Translations under genes and position numbers: made by a program
Assembly (NCBI GenBank): GCA_038247995.1
Contig: JBBRUG010000022.1
Location: 1-31,220, forward strand
Length of the DNA stretch: 31,220 nt
From: JBBRUG01 sp038247995
GTDB lineage: Bacteria; Chloroflexota; Chloroflexia; Chloroflexales; Chloroflexaceae
Direction: 5' to 3'
The notes under the pieces: generated by a model
Seen by the model: the letters and a program-made list of their open reading frames with translations, nothing else
Databases searched by the model: none
Told to the model about the DNA's origin: nothing
Part shown: piece by piece, positions 8,103 through 15,607 of the stretch
How the letters are laid out: each line of letters opens with the position of its first letter
How positions within the stretch are numbered: position 1 is the stretch's first letter

Positions 8103-9029
8103 TTACACTCCTAGGAGGGTAAGAATAAGCGCTTTTTGCACATGAAGACGGTTCTCAGCTTGATCAAAAACAACCGACTGCGGCCCGTCGATGACTGCGG
8201 CCGTCACTTCTTCGCCGCGATGGACCGGCAAGCAATGCATCACCAGCGCGTCGGGGTTGGCTTCGGCAAGCAGAGCGGCATTGACCTGATAGGGTGCAAA
8301 CGTCGGGCGCCGCCGGGCGGCTTCGTGCTCCTGGCCCATGGACGTCCAGACGTCGGTATAGACCGCATTGGCCGTGCCTACGGCTTCCACTGGCGAGGAG
8401 GTAATCGTGATTGCCGTATCGTTAGCCTCGCCGATTGCCTCAGCCTGGGCGACGATCTCCGGGTCGGGGCGATAATCGGGCGGGCAGGCTACGACCACAT
8501 TCACGCCAAGCGTGGCGCCGAGCAGCATCAGCGAGTGGCAGACATTATTGCCGTCGCCGACATAGGCCAGGCGCAACCCCTGCGTGCGCCCATAGCGCTC
8601 ACGCAGGGTTAAGAGATCGGCGAGCGCCTGACAGGGGTGTTCACGATCGGAGAGGGCATTGATGATCGGCACGCCGGCATAGCGGGCGAGGGTTTCGATG
8701 GTTGTGTGCTTGAAGACGCGCGCCGCGATTGCCTGAACCATGCGGCTGAGGTTGCGCGCAACATCGGGCAAGCTCTCGCGCCCGCCCATGTCGATATCAT
8801 TGGCCGAGAGGTAACTGCCGTGGCCGCCGAGTTGGGTCATCCCGGCCTCAAAGGCGACGCGGGTGCGCAGCGAGGGCTTTTCAAAGACGAGGGCCAGCGT
8901 CTTCCCGCGCAGCGGCAGATCGGCGTGCGCCCCAGTGGCCCATTCAGCCTTTAATTGGGCCGCCCGATCGAGCAGCGCCTCGGCCTCGGCGCGACTGAAA
9001 TCGGCGGCGGAAAGAAAGTGGCGTGGCAT
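8103..9029 (-). CDS. argF: Ornithine carbamoyltransferase
   Basis: Transfers the carbamoyl group of carbamoyl phosphate to ornithine, giving citrulline in arginine synthesis. The carbamoyl-phosphate loop FEKPSLRTR (about 49-57), the HPCQALADLLT motif, the ornithine-side DVWTSMGQE loop and the MHCLPVHRG motif identify it as OTCase rather than aspartate carbamoyltransferase. About 308 residues from the ATG at 9029, which has AAGGGATG at good distance; an upstream in-frame TTG would add 11 residues and is less likely. It lies 57 bp after the DnaC-like gene and is closed by a terminator hairpin. No other arg gene is adjacent. Confidence 0.95.
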   Translation of the reverse strand: MPRHFLSAADFSRAEAEALLDRAAQLKAEWATGAHADLPLRGKTLALVFEKPSLRTRVAFEAGMTQLGGHGSYLSANDIDMGGRESLPDVARNLSRMVQAIAARVFKHTTIETLARYAGVPIINALSDREHPCQALADLLTLRERYGRTQGLRLAYVGDGNNVCHSLMLLGATLGVNVVVACPPDYRPDPEIVAQAEAIGEANDTAITITSSPVEAVGTANAVYTDVWTSMGQEHEAARRRPTFAPYQVNAALLAEANPDALVMHCLPVHRGEEVTAAVIDGPQSVVFDQAENRLHVQKALILTLLGV

Positions 9030-9086
9030 AACATCCCTTATAGGCAACGGCGTGAACTTCAACTACATATGTTATCGCTCATCAGC

Positions 9087-9947
9087 TTACCAGTTACTGC
9101 GTGGGCCGGAACGACTCTGCGGTTCGCTGCGCGGTTTGCGCGTGCTCTGGCGTTGGGTGCCGTTCAGCCGCCGATAATCGCCTGCGTCGATCATAATCCG
9201 CTCGGGGCACAGTTCAGTATCCTCAAGCCGAGAGAGCACACGCGGGTCAATATCCTTCGGCTCACGATTGGTCGTGATCACCGTCGGCAGAGCGTAATTA
9301 TAGCGGTGGTTAATAATTTGGTAAAGCTTTTCGCGCGCCCACGCCGTGGCATTTTCGGTGCCGAGGTCGTCGAGAATAAGCAGTTTGGCGCTGCGGATCT
9401 GCTCAAAGCGTTCGTCGTAGGCGACTTCGCTGGTGGGGCCGAAGGTCGAGCGCAGATGATCCAGCAGATCGGGTACGACGGTGAAGAGCACTTCGTAATT
9501 GATCTCCAGCACTTCGTTGGCGATTGCCGCACCGAGATGCGTCTTCCCGCAGCCATAACCGCCCATCAGCACCAACCAACCCCGTGGGTGGCGGGCAAAC
9601 TCCACCGCGCGCGTATAAGCGCGTTGCACACCGGGAATGTTCCGGTCGAAGTTGGTGAACGTCTTGGTGCGGAACGGCTCCAAGTTGCTCATGCGGAGCA
9701 GTTTTTGGGCGCGCAGGCGTTGGGTTTCGTCGTCTTTGCAATGGCAGGCAACCAGGCGGCCGAACTGCGGGTGGCCGTAAGCCACGTCGAGGACATAATA
9801 CCCTGCGCCGCGACAGACCGTACAGATCGGCTGGTCAGAGATCGCTTTCGTCGCCACCGCGTCGGTAAAGGTGTCCGAGTTGTCCGCTGGTGTATTTGTC
9901 GATATCGATAGGTCGCTCGCGGCGATCCGGCGCATCTTGTCGTCCAT
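9087..9947 (-). CDS. DnaC/DnaI-like helicase-loader ATPase
   Basis: AAA+ ATPase of the DnaC/DnaI/IstB family, predicted to load the replicative helicase. The N-terminal part carries a zinc-binding cluster, CTVCRGAGYY then VACHCK, followed by Walker A GGYGCGKTHLG, Walker B KLLILDDLGTE, sensor VITTNREP and arginine-finger region SRLED. About 286 residues from the ATG at 9947, which follows GGAGAGGTGGGC. This start lies inside the end of the upstream DnaD-type gene, a 113-bp overlap in another frame; a GTG start further in is possible. An IstB transposition role is unlikely because no transposase is near and the partner is a DnaD-domain protein. Confidence 0.88.
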   Translation of the reverse strand: MDDKMRRIAASDLSISTNTPADNSDTFTDAVATKAISDQPICTVCRGAGYYVLDVAYGHPQFGRLVACHCKDDETQRLRAQKLLRMSNLEPFRTKTFTNFDRNIPGVQRAYTRAVEFARHPRGWLVLMGGYGCGKTHLGAAIANEVLEINYEVLFTVVPDLLDHLRSTFGPTSEVAYDERFEQIRSAKLLILDDLGTENATAWAREKLYQIINHRYNYALPTVITTNREPKDIDPRVLSRLEDTELCPERIMIDAGDYRRLNGTQRQSTRKPRSEPQSRSGPRSNW

Positions 9948-10542
9948 GGCTCGCCCACCTCTCCAAGACTTTACGAATATAGCGCCACGAACGGGCATTC
10001 GCCCGTACAGCTTCGCGCATTGCCGATTCGATCCACTCCGGCGGATAGAGCGCCTCGGCCTCGCGCAGTTCATCGACAAGCATCGGCGTAATCAGGCCGA
10101 TGTTCTGTTCATACAAACCGAGCAGCGAAGGGCGCTCAATCGGCTCGGCATTCGGCGTAAGGGTTGCTCGGGCCAGCGACAACTCAGCGACCCAAGCCCG
10201 ATTGGCCGGCGTATTGACTACATACCAGTTGGCCACCCGCCCATCGCCGGGCAACGCCAGATGCAAAAATGTTCGCCGGCGCACCGAAGCGTCGAGCCCT
10301 TCGGCGAGCAGTTCTTCAGGCGGGCGCAGCTTGCTTAGGGCGCGCAGGCTGCGCTGAAGAATCTTGTCGCCCAGTAGTTCCTCGTAGTTGAGCCGCCGCG
10401 GAGCGCCGCGCTGGCGGCTCAGCCGGTAGAACATATGCAAGGTTACCTTCAGTTCGCTCGGCAAACTGATCGCCGGGAGCACCTCACTGAAGAGCTCCGG
10501 CGGTAACCCGACCAGCGCATCGGTTGAGAAACCGGCAAACAT
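9835..10542 (-). CDS. DnaD-domain primosome protein
   Basis: About 235 residues. The C-terminal part (about 140-195) reads LLGLYEQNIGLITPMLVDEL, then EAEALYPPEWIESAMREAV and ARSWRYIRKVLERW. This is the DnaB/DnaD helical domain signature (YEQNxGLITP ... WIxxAxxxAxxxNxRxWxYIxxILxxW). The N-terminal half (about 1-120) looks like a winged-helix replication-initiator region (SLPSELKVTLHMFYRLSRQR). Such proteins act with DnaI-like loaders to place the replicative helicase. The start at 10542 is chosen because GAGGTGG lies 8 bases upstream; other ATGs lie 5 and 21 codons further upstream. It overlaps the ATPase gene. The upstream region contains two DnaA-box-like sequences. Confidence 0.85.
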   Translation of the reverse strand: MFAGFSTDALVGLPPELFSEVLPAISLPSELKVTLHMFYRLSRQRGAPRRLNYEELLGDKILQRSLRALSKLRPPEELLAEGLDASVRRRTFLHLALPGDGRVANWYVVNTPANRAWVAELSLARATLTPNAEPIERPSLLGLYEQNIGLITPMLVDELREAEALYPPEWIESAMREAVRANARSWRYIRKVLERWASHGRQDAPDRRERPIDIDKYTSGQLGHLYRRGGDESDL

Positions 10543-10617
10543 CACAGGCCACCTCATGCGGGGGGCGGTCGTGCCGCCAACTCCTCGCCATGTTACCACA
10601 TCCAAATGCGGATATGC

Positions 10618-10658
10618 TGGGGATAACCTGGTTGCTTGGGCGGAAAACCGGTGGATAA
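10618..10658 (-). promoter_or_regulatory. Two DnaA-box-like sequences upstream of the DnaD/loader genes
   Basis: On the minus strand TTATCCCCA (10618-10626) and TTATCCACC (10650-10658) each match the DnaA box TTATCCACA at 8 of 9 positions. They are 32 bp apart in the same orientation, in the gap upstream of the replication genes and behind the MFS promoter. This suggests DnaA control of the gene pair, but single-mismatch boxes can occur by chance. Confidence 0.4.
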
Positions 10659-10663
10659 CGCGG

Positions 10664-10698
10664 GGCGAACGGCGAACGGCGAACGCCGAACGCCGTTG
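10664..10698. repeat. Heptanucleotide tract (GGCGAAC)4-5
   Basis: Three perfect GGCGAAC units, then GCCGAAC and the degenerate GCCGTTG. The tract lies in the 308-bp divergent gap between the DnaD-domain gene and the MFS exporter, just upstream of the exporter promoter. Confidence 0.85.
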
Positions 10699-10726
10699 CC
10701 AATGGCTTCATTTCCTGTGCAAAGGA

Positions 10727-10755
10727 TTGACTAAAGCTGGGCAAAGCGGTATGAT
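10727..10755 (+). promoter_or_regulatory. Sigma-70-type promoter for the MFS exporter
   Basis: TTGACT (10727-10732), a 17-bp spacer, then TATGAT (10750-10755), each one mismatch from the -35 and -10 consensus. Transcription would start near 10762, leaving a leader of about 90 bases. Confidence 0.7.
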
Positions 10756-10803
10756 TACTTAGGTGGCGAAATATCTTGCTCCTAAACGATTGTGAGCGCC
10801 GCT

Positions 10804-10817
10804 CCTGAATCCTGAAT
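10804..10817. repeat. Two heptanucleotide units (CCTGAAT)2
   Basis: Two perfect CCTGAAT copies in the leader of the MFS gene. The unit is the reverse complement of the TCAGGAT array at 25376-25396 (allowing for rotation). Confidence 0.6.
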
Positions 10818-10850
10818 TCGGCATCAGGACTCGCACCATAAGGACCCTTT

Positions 10851-12143
10851 GTGCAAACTCAGCGCAGCCCGCTGCTCTTTATTTTTCTGACAATTTTTCT
10901 GGATCTACTCGGCGCCGGCATGATCCTACCGTTGCTGCCGTACTATGTGAAGCTGATCGAACAGGCCGACAGTCCCTGGATTATGGCCAACCTGGCGCTG
11001 ATTGTTGGGATGCTCACGGCGGCTTTCTCGCTGTTCCAGTTTCTGTGTGCGCCGGTGCTTGGCGCGCTCTCTGATCGGGTTGGCCGGCGTCCAGTATTGT
11101 TAATCAGTTTAGCCGGCACCGGGGTAGCCTATGTGCTGCTCGGTCTGGCCGAGCAGTTCATCGGTCTGGGCGCGGTGGTCTTCCTCGGGGTGCTCTTCTT
11201 TGCGCGTATTTTGGACGGTATCACCGGCGGCAACATCAGTACGGCTCAGGCTTACATTGCCGATGTGACGCCGCCTGAGGAGCGGGCGCGCGGGATGGGG
11301 TTGATCGGGGCGGCTTTTGGGTTAGGTTTTATGCTTGGGCCGGCTTTCGGTGGCTTGCTCAGCACAGTCAGCCTTAGTGCACCGGCTTTTGTCGCCGCCG
11401 CGCTTACCTTCGCCAATGTCATCTTTGGCTTCTTCAAGCTGCCCGAGTCGCTTCCGCGTGAGCGGCGCGTGGCCGTTCCGTTGCGCCAGATGAACCCGCT
11501 GGTGCGCCTGCGCGGTGTAGTGGGGCGCACAGACATCCGCCCGCTGCTGGTCGGCACGCTGTTGCTGAATATCGCTTTTGCCGGGCTCCAGAGCAATTTT
11601 GCCGTCTTTAGCGCTGCACGTTTCGAGTATGGCCCGTTGGAGATCGCTTTCCTCTTTGCGTTCATCGGCGCAATTGCTGTTGTAGTGCAGGGCTTCCTGA
11701 TCCGGCGCCTGGTGCCGCGCTTCGGCGAGGCGCGCCTAGCGGTGGTTGGCCTAGCGCTGATGACGCTCTCGTTCGCGCTGATTGCGGTTGCACCGCTGGC
11801 CTGGATGCTCTACCCGGCGGTTGGGTTGCTCGCCACCGGCAGCGGTCTGGCGACGCCTTCGATCACGAGCCTAATCTCGCGCCGCGTCGAGCCGCAGGCA
11901 CAGGGCAGCGTGCTTGGCGGCGTGCAAGCGCTCACTAGCCTGACGATGGTTGTTGGCCCGCTCTTCGCCGGGGCGATGTTCGATGCGCTTGGCCCGACGG
12001 CGCCGTATCTCGCCGGTACGCTGCTTGTCGGTAGCGGCCTGGCCGTGATTGCACTGGCTTTGCGCTCCGAACAGCGCTCCTCAACCGTGCTGGAGCCGCT
12101 CACCCTGAACGCTGAAGCGGAGACTGTTGGCCGTACAGGGTAG
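10851..12143 (+). CDS. MFS transporter, TetA-like drug/proton antiporter (DHA1) family
   Basis: 430 residues with twelve predicted membrane helices. The loop 2-3 motif GALSDRVGRRPVLL and the helix 5 region GLGFMLGPAFGG (motif C, typical of exporters) place it among DHA1/TetA-like efflux pumps. QAYIADVTPPEERARGMG between helices 4 and 5 is typical of the TetA subgroup. The substrate is not predictable. The start is GTG at 10851, preceded by AAGGA at good spacing, with a clear promoter upstream. A strong terminator follows, so it is a single-gene transcript. Confidence 0.9.
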   Translation: MQTQRSPLLFIFLTIFLDLLGAGMILPLLPYYVKLIEQADSPWIMANLALIVGMLTAAFSLFQFLCAPVLGALSDRVGRRPVLLISLAGTGVAYVLLGLAEQFIGLGAVVFLGVLFFARILDGITGGNISTAQAYIADVTPPEERARGMGLIGAAFGLGFMLGPAFGGLLSTVSLSAPAFVAAALTFANVIFGFFKLPESLPRERRVAVPLRQMNPLVRLRGVVGRTDIRPLLVGTLLLNIAFAGLQSNFAVFSAARFEYGPLEIAFLFAFIGAIAVVVQGFLIRRLVPRFGEARLAVVGLALMTLSFALIAVAPLAWMLYPAVGLLATGSGLATPSITSLISRRVEPQAQGSVLGGVQALTSLTMVVGPLFAGAMFDALGPTAPYLAGTLLVGSGLAVIALALRSEQRSSTVLEPLTLNAEAETVGRTG

Positions 12144-12199
12144 GTTTAGTCGGGCAGTTCAACAGTTCGCCAGTCTAGCAATACCATTTGGCATACAGT

Positions 12200-12247
12200 A
12201 AGGACGAACGTTGCGGGCGAGTTGCCCGGCTTTCGTCCTTTTCTTTT
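12200..12247 (+). terminator. Rho-independent terminator after the MFS gene
   Basis: The outer arm AAGGACGA (12200-12207) pairs with TCGTCCTT (12233-12240). An inner CGGGC/GCCCG stem lies within it, and the tail is TTCTTTT. It is 57 bases past the MFS stop codon and could also serve the convergent OsmC gene. Confidence 0.85.
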
Positions 12248-12262
12248 GCCTGCGGTGCTCCG

Positions 12263-12799
12263 TCAGTTCCCCACCCGCTCACTCCGCCCGTCCACTTGGG
12301 TTGGCTGCGTAAGCGCCAGCAGCACCGGGCAGAGGCGGGCGATCGCGCGCTCAATCGTTGCAATCTCCGCGTCGCTGATCCCTCCGCCGAAGCGCAGCAC
12401 ATAACCAAGGTTTGTCGGCGGAACGAGCGCCTGCTCATGAACTGCCAGCGTGCCCCGATAGTCAAGCTGTCCGTTGACCTCAACCGTTAGTTCCTCCAGG
12501 GCAATACCGTGATCGGCGGCGATCATAAGCGCCGAGTGGGCCAGGCAACTGGCTAGTGCGCCGAGCAGTAGTTCGGGCGCCGTAGCCCCCAGGCCCCAGC
12601 CGCCAATCGCGGCTCCGGCATCGCTGATCACTGTATGCTCGCGCATTTTGATCGGGCGCACGCCTGATCCGGCGGCAACAACGACAGTGGCTCGCAGCGG
12701 CGTTGGCGCCGCACCTGGGCCGCGCAGTTGGTTGCGGTAAGCATCAACCAGTTCGCGCTTGCGTTCGAGATATTCCGGCAACGTCCATGCAGGCGGCAT
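12263..12799 (-). CDS. OsmC-like peroxiredoxin family protein
   Basis: 178 residues with the OsmC/Ohr alpha-beta fold. The peroxidatic cysteine motif is LLLGALASCLAHSALMIAA and a second cysteine lies in IARLCPVLLAL, consistent with a Cys-based thiol hydroperoxide reductase. The N-terminal 40 residues (LPEYLERKRELVDAYRNQL) form an added helix, closer to the YhfA-like than to the Ohr branch. Predicted to be cytoplasmic, detoxifying organic hydroperoxides. The ATG at 12799 has AAAGGA at ideal spacing. It is convergent with the MFS gene. The leader begins in a heptamer tract. Confidence 0.85.
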   Translation of the reverse strand: MPPAWTLPEYLERKRELVDAYRNQLRGPGAAPTPLRATVVVAAGSGVRPIKMREHTVISDAGAAIGGWGLGATAPELLLGALASCLAHSALMIAADHGIALEELTVEVNGQLDYRGTLAVHEQALVPPTNLGYVLRFGGGISDAEIATIERAIARLCPVLLALTQPTQVDGRSERVGN

Positions 12800-12810
12800 G
12801 TCAATCCTTT

Positions 12811-12838
12811 CAGCAGGCAGCAGGCGGCAGGCGGCAGA
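12811..12838. repeat. Heptanucleotide tract (CAGCAGG/CGGCAGG)4
   Basis: CAGCAGG twice, then CGGCAGG and CGGCAGA, directly upstream of the OsmC ribosome-binding site. The CGGCAGG unit is the reverse complement (rotated) of CTGCCGC at 2470-2504. Confidence 0.85.
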
Positions 12839-12956
12839 TCGCCCATTGCCTGCCGTCGGTGGTCGGTCGTCAGTAGTACAGCGACCATACCAGAGCCGTT
12901 GGAGGCTGTCAACCGGTTCTTACATAGCTCTCATCACATGCGCCAATCGGCGGTGT

Positions 12957-12962
12957 TATACT
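12957..12962 (+). promoter_or_regulatory. Possible -10 element for the S41 peptidase gene
   Basis: TATACT lies 50 bp before the start codon in an otherwise featureless gap. No good -35 hexamer is seen 16-18 bp upstream, so this is tentative. Confidence 0.35.
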
Positions 12963-13011
12963 GACTTTATGGCACAATGATGCGCAAGAATGCATACCAC
13001 TTGAGGAAAAA

Positions 13012-14298
13012 ATGCAAGAACAGTCTACGAATCCTTTCCGGCTCCGCCTCCCGCTCTGGGCGGTTGTGCCGATTGTAATCTTAACCTTGTTGATCGGCGG
13101 GGGCGCCGGCTTTCTTGCCGGCCTGTTTGTGCCGCGTCCGGCGGATCAAGTGGCCACGACATGCCCGGAAACGCCTGAGATCTGCGCCGACTTCGCTGTG
13201 TTTTGGGAGGTCTGGCAGTTGGCCAGCGAGCGTTATGTTGATACCGACGCGATTGATCCCACTACGATGACCTCCGGCGCCGTGAATGGCATGCTCGATA
13301 GCCTGGGCGACCAGGGCCATACGCGCTTCTTGCCCGCCGCAGAGGCCGCCGCCTGGGACGAGTCGCTGCGTGGGTCGTTCGAAGGAATTGGGGCCTATGT
13401 TGATGTGCGTGACAACCGCCCGATCATCGTGGCCCCAATCGAAGGTTCGCCCGCCGAAGCCGCCGGCCTGCGCCCCGGCGACGAAGTGCTGGCGGTAAAC
13501 GGCGAGCCGACTGACAATTGGACGATCGACCAGTTGATCAGCAATGTGCGTGGGCCGCGCGGCACCGATGTCACATTGCGTGTGCTCCATCCCGGCGAAA
13601 CAACGCCGGTCGATGTGACGATCACGCGTGCGTCGGTTGATGTGCCGAGCGTAACCTGGCGCGTGTTGAGCGATCAGACTGCCCTGGTGCGGATCAGTTC
13701 GTTCGACGACGATACCGGCACCGAGTTGGAGGAGGCGCTGAGTGCTGCCCAGGCCGAAGGTGCGCAGGCCATTGTGCTCGATCTGCGCAATAACCCAGGT
13801 GGTTATCTGACTGAAGCCGTCAAGTCGGCCAGCCAGTTCCTCCCTTCCGGCAGCACCATCCTGCTCGAAGCGAACCGCGCCGGGCGTCAGACGCCCACAG
13901 TCGTGCGTGCGCCTGGTGTGGCCCAGAATATTCCGGTGGTTGTGCTCGTCAATGAGAACTCGGCCAGTGCCTCGGAGATCGTCTCGGGTGCGCTGCAAGA
14001 GAATGGCCGTGCGGTAATTGTCGGCGAGGCGACATTTGGCACCGGAACTGTGCTGACGCCCTTCCGGCTCGAAGACGGCGGGCGCCTCCTCCTTGGTACT
14101 AGTGAGTGGCTCACGCCCGAAGGTCGTCAGATCCGTGGTCAGGGCATCACACCCGATGAGCAGGTAGCCTTGCCGCCCGCGGTTGCGCCGCTCTCGCCGG
14201 CTGAAGTTGGTGAACTGAGTGCGGAAGAACTCAGCGTGATCGATGACGCCCAGCTTATGCGGGCGCTTGAACTCGCCGCTGGTGTCGTTAATCGCTGA
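13012..14298 (+). CDS. S41 C-terminal processing peptidase homolog lacking the usual catalytic Lys
   Basis: 428 residues: a single membrane anchor (about 15-40), a S41 N-terminal region (FWEVWQLASERYVD, about 65-110), a PDZ domain (about 118-205) and the tail-specific protease domain (about 215-385). The nucleophile motif NENSASASEIVSGAL is present, with Ser319 matching E. coli Prc Ser430. At the spacing where Prc has Lys455 (25 residues on, in FGKG), this protein has Thr344 (ATFGTGTVL). The Ser/Lys dyad is therefore broken unless another Lys substitutes; an inactive or chaperone-like member is possible. GAGGA precedes the ATG at 13012. It is expected outside the cytoplasmic membrane. Family certain, activity uncertain. 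Confidence 0.92.
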   Translation: MQEQSTNPFRLRLPLWAVVPIVILTLLIGGGAGFLAGLFVPRPADQVATTCPETPEICADFAVFWEVWQLASERYVDTDAIDPTTMTSGAVNGMLDSLGDQGHTRFLPAAEAAAWDESLRGSFEGIGAYVDVRDNRPIIVAPIEGSPAEAAGLRPGDEVLAVNGEPTDNWTIDQLISNVRGPRGTDVTLRVLHPGETTPVDVTITRASVDVPSVTWRVLSDQTALVRISSFDDDTGTELEEALSAAQAEGAQAIVLDLRNNPGGYLTEAVKSASQFLPSGSTILLEANRAGRQTPTVVRAPGVAQNIPVVVLVNENSASASEIVSGALQENGRAVIVGEATFGTGTVLTPFRLEDGGRLLLGTSEWLTPEGRQIRGQGITPDEQVALPPAVAPLSPAEVGELSAEELSVIDDAQLMRALELAAGVVNR

Positions 14299-14312
14299 CC
14301 CCACACACCATA

Positions 14313-14633
14313 TTGCGTACGCTGGCCAACGGCATTGCCAATCAGCCCGCCGAGATGCGCCCACTCACTGTAGAACTGCTGCTGCGGCAGAGTCTGTTTG
14401 AAGTAGATCGCCAGGGGATTAGCGAACTCGATGCGTTGCTGGAGCGGATCATTACTGTCGGCCAGAGTCGGGGTGAACTACGCGCCGACGCGTTACCGCG
14501 GCGTTTGGCATTGCTGGTGCGTGGAGCTTACTTTCTGGCCTTCTTCGAGTGGGTGCAAGCCGATGCGGCCGATCTGCCCGCGCTGGTTGAGCATTACTTG
14601 ACGCTCGTTTTAACGGGAATTGTTCAGGTCTGA
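14313..14633 (+). pseudogene. TetR-family regulator C-terminal remnant
   Basis: A 106-codon open frame resembling the C-terminal ligand-binding/dimerisation part of TetR regulators: PLTVELLLRQSLFEVDRQG, then LDALLERIITVGQSRGELRA and LVRGAYFLAFFEWVQ. No helix-turn-helix is encoded upstream; that space is occupied by the peptidase gene in another frame. The only upstream start is a TTG at 14313 without a ribosome-binding site. The simplest reading is a decayed gene that lost its DNA-binding half. A short expressed protein cannot be excluded. Confidence 0.45.
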
Positions 14634-14675
14634 GTGCTGACTGACGAGTGAGCGTGATGAGTAACAAGTGATGGC

Positions 14676-14712
14676 GCACCCTGAGTAGTGCGGAGCGCGT
14701 ATCGAAGGGTGA
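14676..14712. repeat. REP-like dyad element
   Basis: CACCCT (14677-14682) pairs with AGGGTG (14706-14711), enclosing GAGTA...GTATC and an inner GCG/CGC pair. This gives a short imperfect hairpin, next to degenerate 7-bp repeats (14636-14675) in the gap between the TetR remnant and the phosphodiesterase gene. It resembles dispersed palindromic elements in other bacteria; no second copy is in the window. Confidence 0.4.
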
Positions 14713-14773
14713 TGCGTGACGGCGGAGTGGGACATTGGCCGTACAGCCGATTACCGGATTACCAAGCCACCGG

Positions 14774-15502
14774 TCAACCGGCTACCTTCGCGCCATCCAG
14801 CGTCGCCCGGCCCAGATCCGGTTTATTGGTGATGATGCCCGAGGCGCCGGCAGCGGCGAGGCGCAGCATCACCGCAGGATCGTCGACGGTCCAGACATTC
14901 ACGGCGAAACCGGCCCGGCGGATGAGTGGAATCACCTGGTCGAGCAACGGCAGATCCCAGTAAGGGTGCCATGCCGCCGCATCAACACTGCGCAGGGCGA
15001 AGAAGGGCCACAACTCGCGGGCGCGAATGTCGGGGCGATAGCTGCGCGTTCCCATTAGGTAGCCGCGCTGAATCTCTGGCGCGACAACGCGCAGTTCGCT
15101 CAGCGCTGCCGGCCAGAATGATGAGACGATCACCAGTTCAACCACGCCAAAGGTACGGACAAGCTCGGCGCATTGCACACTCATTCCCGGCCCTTTGAGC
15201 TCAATATTCAGCGCCATGCCGGTTTCCCGCGCAAAATCGAGCGTTGCTTCCAGGGTTGGGGCATGTTCGCCGCCGATATCAAGCTGTTGCAGCTCTGCGA
15301 GGCTCAGGTTGCGTACCAGGCGTGGTTGGCCGTCCCAGCGTTCAGTCGTATCGTCGTGGAAGATCATCAACCGTCCATCGGCTGTGGGCTGTACATCGAG
15401 TTCGATCATGTCGGCGCCCTGGCGCTGAGCCAGGCTGAAGGCGGCGAGCGTGTTTTCAGGCGCGTAGGCGGAGGCACCGCGATGGGCAATCACCAGGGGC
15501 AT
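14774..15502 (-). CDS. Glycerophosphodiester phosphodiesterase
   Basis: 242 residues forming a GDPD TIM barrel. AHRGASAYAPENTLAAF supplies the catalytic His and metal-binding Glu, MIELDVQPTADG the ELD metal ligands, and MIFHDDTTER the second catalytic His. LNIELKGPG and VNVWTVDD further match the family. It hydrolyses glycerophosphodiesters from phospholipid turnover to glycerol 3-phosphate and an alcohol. There is no signal peptide, so it is probably cytoplasmic. GAGGA precedes the ATG at 15502. The hairpin terminator of the upstream SWIM gene separates the two. Confidence 0.93.
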   Translation of the reverse strand: MPLVIAHRGASAYAPENTLAAFSLAQRQGADMIELDVQPTADGRLMIFHDDTTERWDGQPRLVRNLSLAELQQLDIGGEHAPTLEATLDFARETGMALNIELKGPGMSVQCAELVRTFGVVELVIVSSFWPAALSELRVVAPEIQRGYLMGTRSYRPDIRARELWPFFALRSVDAAAWHPYWDLPLLDQVIPLIRRAGFAVNVWTVDDPAVMLRLAAAGASGIITNKPDLGRATLDGAKVAG

Positions 15503-15524
15503 ACGTCGTCCTCATAGCATACAA

Positions 15525-15566
15525 AAGAGCGAGGTCGTTGCGGCGAACCGCCTACGCCTCGCTCTT
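15525..15566 (-). terminator. Terminator hairpin of the SWIM zinc-finger gene
   Basis: AAGAGCGAGG (15525-15534) pairs with CCTCGCTCTT (15557-15566), and an inner GCGG/CCGC stem closes a CGAA loop. Read on the minus strand the stem ends in CTTTTGT, so it terminates the minus-strand gene whose stop is at 15608. Confidence 0.75.
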
Positions 15567-15607
15567 ATTGTACAAGAAGATGCCGCCGAAGCGGGAGTTG
15601 CGGGACG

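Noticed and set aside
9087..9947. IstB transposition helper as identity of the DnaC-like ATPase
   Set aside because: No transposase or inverted repeats nearby; the DnaD-domain partner and zinc cluster fit a helicase loader better.
13081..14364. A 427-codon open frame on the minus strand opposite the S41 peptidase gene
   Set aside because: It mirrors a clear S41 gene, has no recognisable domain or ribosome-binding site and results from high GC codon bias.
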